Positions 7,043-12,894 of a stretch of DNA of 12,894 nt are shown here, one piece after another. Under the pieces are notes generated by a model. That model made no database searches. It was given only the letters and a program-made list of their open reading frames with translations, and was not told the origin of the DNA. The DNA is from Candidatus Nealsoniibacteriota bacterium (GTDB taxonomy: Bacteria; Patescibacteriota; Minisyncoccia; Minisyncoccales; PWPS01). The stretch is taken from NCBI GenBank assembly GCA_003554445.1, contig PWGJ01000015.1:1-12894 (forward strand). The letters are read 5' to 3'. The number at the start of each line of letters is the position of its first letter. Positions within the stretch are counted from its first letter, which is position 1. The position numbers and the translations under genes are program-made.

Positions 7043-7516
7043 ATGAAGTCAATAAAAGTAAAATTCAAAATAAATACAATAGAAGAAGAAAAAGAAGTAG
7101 CGGATATGACAAAGGGGGCAATTGATTTTTTTAAAAAAGAAAATATCTTGTTTAAATGGGCGGATGAGAGAACGATTCAACAGAACTATAATGAGAGAAA
7201 GTATAAGGATTTTTTGAAAAAGATAAAAAAGAGGTGGAAGAAAGAAGAGAATAAATTTGTAGAAAAATTAATTGATTTCTTTAAGGTAGAAGATATTAAT
7301 TTTACTGTAAAAATAACTTCCTACGGTCCGATGGGTTTTTATCAAGCAGATAAAAATCAGATAATTTTGAATTTATATAATGAAAAACCGGTAAGAACGA
7401 TAAAGCATGAAATGGTTCATATTATGGTAGAGCCTTTTATTCAAAAATATTCAATTGATCATAATGATAAAGAGAGGTCGGTAAATTTCATTACGGATTT
7501 TTTAGATAAATCTTAA
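7043..7516 (+). CDS. Small HExxH metallopeptidase-like protein
   Basis: 157 residues without signal peptide or membrane segment, so probably cytoplasmic. The C-terminal third contains HEMVH at 122-126, the HExxH zinc-binding motif of gluzincin-type metallopeptidases. It is preceded by a strand-like 'NQIILNLY' and 'RTIKHE', and followed by E144 in 'DKERSVNFITDF', a plausible third ligand. The N-terminal half is a highly charged, lysine-rich helical region ('KYKDFLKKIKKRWKKEENKF'). It lies between two pilin-fold genes, 56 bases after one and 38 before the other. Close upstream alternatives run into stops, so ATG 7043 is the sensible start; no Shine-Dalgarno sequence is visible. Peptidase activity and substrate are inferred from the motif only. 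Confidence 0.72.
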   Translation: MKSIKVKFKINTIEEEKEVADMTKGAIDFFKKENILFKWADERTIQQNYNERKYKDFLKKIKKRWKKEENKFVEKLIDFFKVEDINFTVKITSYGPMGFYQADKNQIILNLYNEKPVRTIKHEMVHIMVEPFIQKYSIDHNDKERSVNFITDFLDKS

Positions 7517-7554
7517 ATTTTAAAATATCACTTTTATTATTAAGAAAAATATTT

Positions 7555-8079
7555 ATGTCTAAAAAAGATACCGAAGAGCAAAGAGAGCCAAAGAAATCCA
7601 GTGGTAAAAAAGTACTTATCGGGATAATTATATTTTTGATTTTGATATTTCTGGTGGTGATAGTAATTTTACCGGGAATTGCGCTTTTATCGATAAGTTC
7701 TGCCAGGGAATCTGCTTACGACACTCAAATCAGGTCGGAGCTTAGCCAGGTCAGGCTCAGTATAGAAAGATATTATTTTAATCATGATCAAATATATCTC
7801 GGCTTTGAAGAGTCCGATTATTGGGTAGATCTTAAAACCAATATCCCATCTTGCAGTGCAAATATTTTAAATGATGATGATTATCTGAGCAGCAATGAAG
7901 ATTATCAGATATCAGTAAGTGAAGAAACGTATGTCGTATGGGCGCCACTTTGCGCTAAAACCGACCAAGAAGAAAGTTTTGTTTCTGCATGTGCTGATTA
8001 TGAAAACAAAACTCAAAATTATTATGGAAGCCCTGTTCAATTGGATGGAGAAGATTGTTTTGAAGTTTTTGGAAACTAA
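7555..8079 (+). CDS. Pilin-fold membrane-anchored protein without prepilin leader
   Basis: 174 residues. A hydrophilic lysine/glutamate-rich N-terminus (1-19) precedes a strongly hydrophobic helix (20-46), then 'SISSARESAYDTQIRSELSQVR', the stretch that follows the membrane helix in pilin-like proteins. The globular part has C100, C133 in 'VVWAPLCAK', and a final two-cysteine strand motif (C146 to C168, ending 'DCFEVFGN'). The two pilin-like modules of the 760-residue protein (4704-6986) are its closest visible relatives. The canonical prepilin cleavage motif (G followed by FTLIE) is missing, so processing by the usual prepilin peptidase is unlikely and the protein probably stays anchored by its N-terminal helix. 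No Shine-Dalgarno sequence precedes the start; 95 bases follow before the CAP gene, which has its own promoter. Confidence 0.78.
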   Translation: MSKKDTEEQREPKKSSGKKVLIGIIIFLILIFLVVIVILPGIALLSISSARESAYDTQIRSELSQVRLSIERYYFNHDQIYLGFEESDYWVDLKTNIPSCSANILNDDDYLSSNEDYQISVSEETYVVWAPLCAKTDQEESFVSACADYENKTQNYYGSPVQLDGEDCFEVFGN

Positions 8080-8122
8080 AGTTAAAAAACAGAGGGTGCT
8101 GTTTAGCGCTTTTCGTTTGACA

Positions 8123-8151
8123 TTGCCATTCCTTAGTCTCTTTGGTATAAT
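8123..8151 (+). promoter_or_regulatory. Extended -10 promoter of the CAP-domain gene
   Basis: TTGCCA (8123-8128, 5 of 6 matches) and a perfect TATAAT (8146-8151) are spaced by 17 bases. The -10 box is preceded by TG at 8143-8144, giving the extended form TGGTATAAT. The predicted transcript begins near 8158 with a leader of under 20 bases. Confidence 0.8.
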
Positions 8152-8174
8152 AAAAAAAATAAAATAAAGGTAAG

Positions 8175-9269
8175 TTGACTGAAAAAATTAAAAAATATTT
8201 AAAGATAGGCAAAGAGGGAAAAAAGCCCGGCATACTGGGAAGAAGAAAGGTGCTGCTTATTTTTATAGCGGTTCTTTTTGTAGAATTTCTTTTTTTATCC
8301 AACTCACTGGGTAGAATTTCTTTTCAAGATCTTTTAGCTAAAATAGCTCCTTCGGAATTAGTTATGCTTACCAATGTAAGAAGACAAGAGAGGGGGTTGG
8401 ATGAATTAACCACTGATCCTCGGTTGGTAGGAGCTGCCCAACTTAAAGCTGAGCATATGGCTCAAAATGGATATTTTGCACACACCAGCCCCGACGGTAT
8501 AAAGCCGTGGCATTGGTTTGACGAGGCCGGATACGATTACCAATATGCAGGAGAAAATTTAGCGGTTAACTTCAGGGAGCCGGAACAGATAGACCAAGCT
8601 TGGATGGACTCACCGACTCACAGGGATAATATAATAAGTGAAAAGTTTGAAGATATTGGAATAGCCACTGCAAGGGGAGAGTATAACGGAGGTGAGGCGA
8701 CTTATGTTGTTCAACTCTTTGGAACAAGAAGGCAGGAGTATGTTGAACCCGTAAGGGAAACAGAAAGAGAAATTTTAGCACAAAATGAAGAAACCAATGA
8801 ATCGGTTTTAGGAGAAGAGGTTGAATCTGACCAGGAGATTAATGAAGAAGAAAAAGAAGAAATTCTTCCTGAAGAACCAAAGGAGGACAGTGATGAAGAG
8901 GTTGAAAATGAGACTGAATCAGTAATTGAAGGGGTTCCTATAGAAGAATCATTCGCATTCATGGAAAAAGAAGATGAAAGAGTTGTTTTAGCAGTAGGAA
9001 TTCCGGAGGAATCAATTAGAAGCCTGGAAGGTGATCACAGATATACTTCTTTTTGGGGAAGAGCGACTTCCGAACCTGTAAAATCTTTGGGGTATTTATT
9101 AACGATTATAGCTTCGATATTTACTTTTTCACTTGTCATAAAATCTATAATGAATGCAAAGATTCACATCCCTCACGTAGTCTTAAACAGTTTGCTTATT
9201 ATTCTAATAATAGCGTCGGCCCTCCTAACACAACATTATGTTTTATATTTAGCAGGATTGGCGATTTAA
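8175..9269 (+). CDS. Membrane-anchored CAP (SCP/PR1-like) domain protein
   Basis: 364 residues starting at TTG 8175, supported by AAAGG at 8166-8170. A basic N-terminus and membrane helix (about 25-43) lead to a CAP domain (62-188): 'LTNVRRQERGLDEL', 'AEHMAQNGYFAHTSPDG' with H103, 'AGENLAVNF' with E127, and 'WMDSPTHRDNIIS' with H149, the cavity residues of bacterial CAP proteins. A glutamate-rich linker (190-265), including a 'SVLGEE' motif, separates it from two C-terminal membrane segments (about 304-324 and 333-361). Bacterial CAP proteins are usually secreted; their biochemical role is mostly unresolved. Three membrane segments in all would place the CAP domain outside, tethered at both ends. 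The gene has its own promoter and ends at the terminator at 9287-9314. Confidence 0.9.
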   Translation: MTEKIKKYLKIGKEGKKPGILGRRKVLLIFIAVLFVEFLFLSNSLGRISFQDLLAKIAPSELVMLTNVRRQERGLDELTTDPRLVGAAQLKAEHMAQNGYFAHTSPDGIKPWHWFDEAGYDYQYAGENLAVNFREPEQIDQAWMDSPTHRDNIISEKFEDIGIATARGEYNGGEATYVVQLFGTRRQEYVEPVRETEREILAQNEETNESVLGEEVESDQEINEEEKEEILPEEPKEDSDEEVENETESVIEGVPIEESFAFMEKEDERVVLAVGIPEESIRSLEGDHRYTSFWGRATSEPVKSLGYLLTIIASIFTFSLVIKSIMNAKIHIPHVVLNSLLIILIIASALLTQHYVLYLAGLAI

Positions 9270-9286
9270 AATTAGAGTTAAAAAAT

Positions 9287-9314
9287 AAAACCGGCTCACT
9301 TAAGCCGGTTTTTT
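9287..9314. terminator. Bidirectional intrinsic terminator overlapping the small-protein stop codon
   Basis: AAAACCGGCT (9287-9296) pairs perfectly with AGCCGGTTTT (9303-9312) around a 6-base loop, with six T on the plus side (9309-9314) and A-rich DNA on the other. It ends the CAP gene (plus) and also the convergent minus-strand gene. That gene's last sense codons lie in the stem, and its TGA stop (9296-9298) lies at the stem-loop border. Confidence 0.92.
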
Positions 9315-9631
9315 AATTTATCCTCCTTTAGTTTTTTAAGATCCTCTTCAGATATTTTTGTTCTTCTTTTTAATATATACTTCAAGCTTCTGGACAAGAC
9401 TATAATCTTCTTCAATTCAGCTTCTTTGCCATTCCACTCATTAAAGTTTCTACCTTGCCACGGGCTTATTTTTTTCATTACTTCTCTAACACCCTGGTCA
9501 ATACTGCCATCCAACTCTTCAAGAAGAATTTTGCTATCTATCAATGACTCTTTCAAATCTTCGGTAAGTTCTATAAGCAAGTCTATTTTTTCTTGATAGT
9601 CTTTTTTCTCCAATCTGTCGGGCAGATTCAT
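9296..9631 (-). CDS. Small charged helical protein of unknown function
   Basis: 111 residues, not recognised. The sequence is almost wholly helix-forming and rich in K, E, D and L, with heptad-like spacing ('EKIDLLIELTEDLKESLIDSK') that suggests a coiled coil or helical bundle. There is no signal peptide, membrane segment or cysteine. A central 'SPWQGRNFNEWNGKEAELKK' breaks the helices. It is a real gene on strong grounds: a consensus promoter at 9655-9682, an 11-base Shine-Dalgarno match at 9634-9644, and a terminator at its 3' end. It is transcribed away from the polysaccharide operon, with which it shares the divergent promoter region. Probably a cytoplasmic protein; no function can be assigned. 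Confidence 0.85.
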   Translation of the reverse strand: MNLPDRLEKKDYQEKIDLLIELTEDLKESLIDSKILLEELDGSIDQGVREVMKKISPWQGRNFNEWNGKEAELKKIIVLSRSLKYILKRRTKISEEDLKKLKEDKLKNRLK

Positions 9632-9633
9632 AA

Positions 9634-9644
9634 GATCACCTCCT
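9634..9644 (-). promoter_or_regulatory. Near-perfect Shine-Dalgarno sequence
   Basis: Read on the minus strand, AGGAGGTGATC is fully complementary to the canonical 3' end of 16S rRNA over 11 bases. AGGAGG lies 7 bases before the ATG of the small helical protein. It fixes the start and is much stronger than any ribosome binding site left of 8.16 kb in this window. Confidence 0.93.
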
Positions 9645-9654
9645 AGGGTAATTT

Positions 9655-9682
9655 ATTATAATTTTATTATCCTTAATGTCAA
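9655..9682 (-). promoter_or_regulatory. Consensus promoter of the small helical protein gene
   Basis: On the minus strand, TTGACA (9677-9682) and TATAAT (9655-9660) are both perfect and 16 bases apart. Transcription would start near 9648, so the leader is little more than the Shine-Dalgarno sequence. Confidence 0.9.
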
Positions 9683-9691
9683 TAATATTAG

Positions 9692-9720
9692 TTGACATAA
9701 AAGGTATTTATTGATATAAA
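9692..9720 (+). promoter_or_regulatory. Consensus promoter of the polysaccharide operon
   Basis: TTGACA (9692-9697) and TATAAA (9715-9720, 5 of 6 matches) are 17 bases apart. Transcription would begin near 9727, leaving a leader of about 127 bases before the ATG at 9854. Its -35 box lies only nine bases from the -35 box of the divergent promoter, forming the inverted repeat ATGTCAA / TTGACAT, so the two polymerases could not bind at once. Confidence 0.88.
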
Positions 9721-9746
9721 AAAGAACATTGAGAGGACTTACGTTT

Positions 9747-9775
9747 AAGGAGGAAGCTCTTTGAAAATTAAATAA
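9747..9775 (+). other. Orphan Shine-Dalgarno sequence and tiny leader ORF
   Basis: AAGGAGG (9747-9753) is followed after 7 bases by TTG AAA ATT AAA TAA (9761-9775), a possible four-codon cistron (MKIK). It lies in the 127-base leader of the polysaccharide operon, about 80 bases before the first real gene. A weak hairpin (TTTCTA 9815-9820 with TAGAAA 9825-9830) lies between. It may be a translated leader, a ribosome standby site or chance. Confidence 0.35.
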
Positions 9776-9853
9776 ACGAGAGGAACTGAAGATAGAAAAT
9801 TAAGAAAAACAGAATTTCTAACTGTAGAAAAGATAGCAAAGGAGTGATTTAAA

Positions 9854-10546
9854 ATGAAATGGAAAATGATTAAGAGATTTTTTGTAATAGTTGTCTTTTT
9901 TTCCGTATTGGCTTTTAGTTTTAGGCCGGTTTCCGTGGTTAATGAGCAACCCTTTCTCCTATCTTCGGCAAGAGTTGATGATGTAGAAGAAGTTAAACTT
10001 CTGGAAAACCACCCCACTGAATATGCTTATAAAAATACCAATTTGAATAGACTCTATCTTATGCAAGATGAATTTTCTGATAAATATGGTATGCGCCCTT
10101 ATCCATGGGGTCAAGAAATATTCGGTGGCGATCCGACTTTTGAAGCTAAAGAATCCACCTTTAAAATTAAGGGAGATTCATTAGATGATATCGGAGTATT
10201 GGCGGTTCCGGAGTATACGCATAAACCTCTTGTCTTACCGGAAAGGCTTTATTATTTGTCTTTTCGGATAAAGTATGACTTTGAAGAAGGAAAAGGAATC
10301 AGGTTGATGCAACAATTCTTCATTGATGATGATTTCTGGTATCCGACTTTTGCCGTTTTCGGACCCTATATCACGGGGTCAAGTGACGGGGAATGGGAAG
10401 AAGTAGGTCTACTTGCTAGAGCTCCCAAAAGATCCGTTAGGGGTGACCCGGTTATCCTTTTAGACGGAATAGGCGAGCTTCATGTAGATTCCGTCTATTT
10501 TGGAGAAGCAACAATTGATGAGCAAGAAAGAGGTGATCCAAGATGA
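9854..10546 (+). CDS. Exported jelly-roll (carbohydrate-binding-like) protein
   Basis: 230 residues. The start is supported by AAAGGAGTGAT shortly upstream. A basic N-terminus and hydrophobic segment (7-24) form a signal peptide or anchor. Residues about 92-218 show the pattern of a jelly-roll sugar-binding domain: 'TFEAKESTFKIKG', 'LYYLSFRIKYDFEEGKGIRL', 'TGSSDGEWEEVGLLARAP', and the closing 'GIGELHVDSVYFGEA', like the 'vyfDdvsl' end strand of CBM4/9-type modules. It is the first gene of the operon and overlaps the glycosyltransferase gene by four bases (ATGA), so their translation is coupled. The context suggests binding of the polysaccharide made by the next gene, outside the membrane. No enzymatic residues are evident. 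The fold is inferred by pattern, and the ligand is unknown. Confidence 0.75.
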   Translation: MKWKMIKRFFVIVVFFSVLAFSFRPVSVVNEQPFLLSSARVDDVEEVKLLENHPTEYAYKNTNLNRLYLMQDEFSDKYGMRPYPWGQEIFGGDPTFEAKESTFKIKGDSLDDIGVLAVPEYTHKPLVLPERLYYLSFRIKYDFEEGKGIRLMQQFFIDDDFWYPTFAVFGPYITGSSDGEWEEVGLLARAPKRSVRGDPVILLDGIGELHVDSVYFGEATIDEQERGDPR

Positions 10547-11892
10547 AGAGACTCGGAATAAGGTCATTTAAAGACTTTATTTTTACCTTGTTAATGGTTG
10601 CTATATTTGCCTTAGTGTCTTACATTTTTTATGGAGCTGCGTATCAGTTAATTACCGGAAGGGTTTTGTATAATCCTTCTTATTTTGGAGTATTTGACTC
10701 AAATATACAGTTTCCATATCTGTTGATGCTTTGTGTGGGTCTTATGTATCTAGCCACGACGATACTGTTTCTTCTTGGATTTGCCAGCCTTTTTTATAAG
10801 GATAAAAAAGATAGATTGGTAGTCTCAGAAGAAAAACTAGTTTCGGTGTTGATACCGTCTCACAACGAGGCGACTGTTATTCAAAATTTACTTTACGATC
10901 TTCTTGATCAAAAATATCAAAATTTTGAAATTATAGTCATTCCTCATAATTGTAGTGACGCAACCGCTAAAAAAGCTGCTGAAGTTGATGATGAAAGAAT
11001 AAAGGTTATAGAGTTTAAAAGTCTCCGTTCAGGAAAGGCACTTGCTTTAAATAGAGGATTTAAAGAGTCAAGTGGAGAAATAATTGTGCACTTTGATTCT
11101 GATAACAGAATTAAAGATAAATATTTTCTCCATAGACTGGTTGCTCACTTTGAAGACGAAGACGTATCAGCGATCCAGTCTCGACTTGGTGTTACTAACT
11201 ACGGAGAATCGATATTGACGATGTTACAAAAGATAGAGTTTGATATCTTTTCATCAATTGCTCTAGCCGGAAGAGAAGTACTTGGGCTCCCTTGCCTTCT
11301 TGCCGGAACCGGAACAGCTTTAAAGAGAGATACTGTAAAAGATCTAGGAGGTTGGAACAATTACCTGGTAGAAGATTATGAAATGTTTACAAGAATGACT
11401 AAAAAAGGACTTAAGATAAAGTTCGCAGACAATTTACTTGTTTTTGATGAAAAGCCGGAAAGCTGGGGATCTCTTTTAACTCAAAGAAGTAGATGGATTA
11501 AAGGACACATGCAGGTGGCGTGGGATTATATAGCTGAATTTGGTAACTTATTCGACTATATTTATAGATTTTTGACATTTTCCGCGTTTGCTTGGTGGAT
11601 TTCGGTAATCCTATACTTGTTTTATTTTCTCAGTGGTCAATTTTCTGTTTGGGATTTAGGTGATTTATTTTGGATTATGTGGACAGTGGGTTTTCTTGTA
11701 GGACTCCTAATGATGATCTGGAAAGTCGGGGGCTGGAAAAAGATTGTTTATCTTATACCGTATTTTGCCTTTACTTTCCATTGGCTACTTGCCAGCATTC
11801 TTAGTCTCGGCAATGCATCTTGGGCTAAAACCAAAACCAATCACAATGGAGAGTTTACGAAACGTTCGGAAGGAGTGAGAGACAATGATTAA
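10543..11892 (+). CDS. Processive family 2 glycosyltransferase (polysaccharide synthase)
   Basis: 449 residues, complete. Two N-terminal membrane helices (about 12-32 and 58-82) precede a cytoplasmic GT2 domain starting 'VSVLIPSHNEA' (100-110). Catalytic motifs are present: 'HFDSDN' with D185 and D187 for the metal and sugar nucleotide, 'VEDYEM' with E277/D278 as catalytic base region, and QRSRW at 314-318, the QxxRW motif of synthases that build and export a beta-linked chain. Three C-terminal helices follow (about 343-365, 374-394, 402-422). The architecture matches the cellulose, hyaluronan and poly-GlcNAc synthase class. The sugar cannot be told from sequence. No PilZ domain is present, so direct c-di-GMP control is not evident. 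AGAGGTGATC precedes the ATG, which overlaps the stop of the preceding gene; the 3' end overlaps the hydrolase start by 8 bases. Confidence 0.9.
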   Translation: MKRLGIRSFKDFIFTLLMVAIFALVSYIFYGAAYQLITGRVLYNPSYFGVFDSNIQFPYLLMLCVGLMYLATTILFLLGFASLFYKDKKDRLVVSEEKLVSVLIPSHNEATVIQNLLYDLLDQKYQNFEIIVIPHNCSDATAKKAAEVDDERIKVIEFKSLRSGKALALNRGFKESSGEIIVHFDSDNRIKDKYFLHRLVAHFEDEDVSAIQSRLGVTNYGESILTMLQKIEFDIFSSIALAGREVLGLPCLLAGTGTALKRDTVKDLGGWNNYLVEDYEMFTRMTKKGLKIKFADNLLVFDEKPESWGSLLTQRSRWIKGHMQVAWDYIAEFGNLFDYIYRFLTFSAFAWWISVILYLFYFLSGQFSVWDLGDLFWIMWTVGFLVGLLMMIWKVGGWKKIVYLIPYFAFTFHWLLASILSLGNASWAKTKTNHNGEFTKRSEGVRDND

Positions 11893-12894
11893 AATAACTA
11901 TTGCTTTAATCTTGATTTTTATTGCCCAACCTGCAATTGCCAATAATCCCGGGGTAGAGTATATTAATATACCTATTCCCGATGAAAGTCACGCCAATGA
12001 AGAGATTATAGAAGTGAGTGCTCCGCGTAGGCCGGGTGACTTTCATGCCGGTATGGCATTTTTTGCATTTGGAAATGACTTGGATTTCAGAAGTAATGTA
12101 GAAAAAACTTTGGATCATCTTGCCAGCTTGAATGTAAATAGCCTCTCCTTTAGTTTCCCGGTATTTCAAGATGATTGGAGAGGGACAGATCCTTATGTTG
12201 ATAAGAATAGAACTCCGACGGATGAAAATATAATATTTTTTATTCGTCAAGCAAAGCAAAGAGGCTTTACCGTTATGATTAGACCTCTTCTTGATGAATC
12301 TTCATTTATAAATGATGGTAAATGGAGGGGTCTTATAGAGCCAAAAGATAGGAGAGAGTGGTTTCAAAGTTACTCGGATATAGTATTAAGATATGCTGAA
12401 ATTGCCCAAAAAGAGGGAGCGGAGATATTGAATATAGGAACCGAATTAAGCTCTCTTGAAAGAGAAACCGGGATGTGGACTGATATGGTGAATGAAATAA
12501 GAAAGATATACGATGGTAAATTAACTTACTCCGTTAACTGGCACAATGCTTTCGATAATGATTTTTCTTGGAATATAGTTGACTTTATAAGCATTGATGC
12601 ATTTTTTCCAAAAGAAGAGCTCGGAAAAGAGGCTACTACTGAGGAAATGATTCAGGCTTGGAAGCCTTGGATTGAAGAAGTTAAAAAACTTAAGGAAGAA
12701 CATGATAAGCCGGTAGTGTTTACAGAGGTGGGCACTGTTTCTCAAGCCGGATCTTTTAGTCATTCCTGGCGACCCGAACACGGAACCGAGACGGACATGG
12801 AAGCTCAAGAAAGATACTACAAAGCGACTTTGGAGTCATTAGAAGCTGTCGATGGCATCTACTGGTGGGCAGTTCAAGCAAATTCAATAGAAAA
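11885..12894 (+). CDS. Exported glycoside hydrolase, GH113-like TIM barrel (3' end outside window)
   Basis: The frame starts at ATG 11885 and stays open for 336 codons to the window edge. AAGGAGTGA lies upstream of the ATG, which overlaps the end of the synthase gene by 8 bases. A signal peptide is clear (MIKITIALILIFIAQPAIA, cleavage after 'AIA'). The rest resembles clan A TIM-barrel hydrolases, closest in pattern to GH113 beta-mannanases: 'RPGDFHAGMAFF' at the first strand, 'AKQRGFTVMIRPLLD', 'NIGTELSSLERE' with E187 as likely acid/base, 'VDFISIDAFFP', 'VVFTEVGTVSQAG' with E281 as likely nucleophile, and 'GIYWWAVQAN' near the last strand. It probably acts outside the membrane on the polymer made by the synthase. 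The GH113 label is by eye; another clan A family is possible. Both catalytic glutamates are present, so an active enzyme is expected. Confidence 0.82.
   Translation, partial: MIKITIALILIFIAQPAIANNPGVEYINIPIPDESHANEEIIEVSAPRRPGDFHAGMAFFAFGNDLDFRSNVEKTLDHLASLNVNSLSFSFPVFQDDWRGTDPYVDKNRTPTDENIIFFIRQAKQRGFTVMIRPLLDESSFINDGKWRGLIEPKDRREWFQSYSDIVLRYAEIAQKEGAEILNIGTELSSLERETGMWTDMVNEIRKIYDGKLTYSVNWHNAFDNDFSWNIVDFISIDAFFPKEELGKEATTEEMIQAWKPWIEEVKKLKEEHDKPVVFTEVGTVSQAGSFSHSWRPEHGTETDMEAQERYYKATLESLEAVDGIYWWAVQANSIE

Noticed and set aside
8087..8104. Hairpin AAACAG/CTGTTT as terminator of the shorter pilin-fold gene
   Set aside because: The stem has only 6 AT-rich pairs and no T run follows; it is too weak to call.
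8117..8151. TTGACA at 8117-8122 as the -35 box for the CAP gene
   Set aside because: The spacing to TATAAT is 23 bases; TTGCCA at 8123 gives 17 and an extended -10 box.
9296..10546. Recoding of TGA as glycine
   Set aside because: TGA appears as the natural end of two genes, with a terminator or the next start exactly there, and no long frame requires read-through.
11906..12808. Minus-strand frames of 117 and 95 codons opposite the hydrolase
   Set aside because: The plus strand carries an uninterrupted signal peptide and TIM-barrel motifs there, so these frames are shadows.
1..12894. CRISPR array, tRNA, rRNA, insertion sequence or phage genes
   Set aside because: No regularly spaced repeats, cloverleaf, rRNA-like segments, transposase motifs or terminal inverted repeats were found by eye.

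Overview
The window is AT-rich bacterial DNA with tightly packed genes and standard stop codons. TGA ends the genes at 9296-9631 and 9854-10546, and no long reading frame needs TGA to be read through, so the TGA=Gly code of Absconditabacteria/Gracilibacteria is not supported. Several features resemble the Patescibacteria (CPR). These are secreted proteins with short 'GEVLG' linkers before a peptidoglycan-binding-like domain, a membrane protein with a small N-terminal helical domain of the 'EEIKNQLINVGW' type, and pilin-fold proteins with a trailing 'CxDSxGNA' strand. The assignment is an inference from protein style; no rRNA is present to test it.

Layout. (1) 1-2487, plus strand: the 3' end of dprA, a complete comM/yifB-type AAA ATPase gene and yraN, a DNA-uptake/processing group closed by a bidirectional terminator at 2502-2530. 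(2) 2550-4325, minus strand: a large secreted modular protein. (3) 4326-4703: a 378-base divergent intergenic region with promoters for both flanking genes, a perfect 21-base palindrome and an attenuator-like set of competing hairpins over a 17-codon ORF. (4) 4704-8079, plus strand: a 760-residue membrane-anchored protein with two pilin-like modules, a small HExxH metallopeptidase-like protein, and a shorter pilin-fold protein related to the first. (5) 8175-9269, plus strand: a membrane-anchored CAP-domain protein with its own extended -10 promoter, ending at a second bidirectional terminator. (6) 9296-9631, minus strand: a small helical protein of unknown role with a near-perfect Shine-Dalgarno sequence. 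(7) 9854-12894, plus strand: a translationally coupled operon of an exported jelly-roll protein, a processive-type family 2 glycosyltransferase and an exported glycoside hydrolase resembling GH113, cut by the window end.

How the genes fit together. The left end serves transformation (DprA, ComM). The middle encodes surface proteins built from pilin, Ig-like, sugar-binding-like and peptidoglycan-binding-like modules. The right end looks like a compact synthase-dependent exopolysaccharide system: a membrane synthase makes and exports a polymer, with an extracytoplasmic binding protein and a hydrolase that may trim it. Clear Shine-Dalgarno sequences appear only from about 8.16 kb onward; the genes to the left with visible starts have essentially none.
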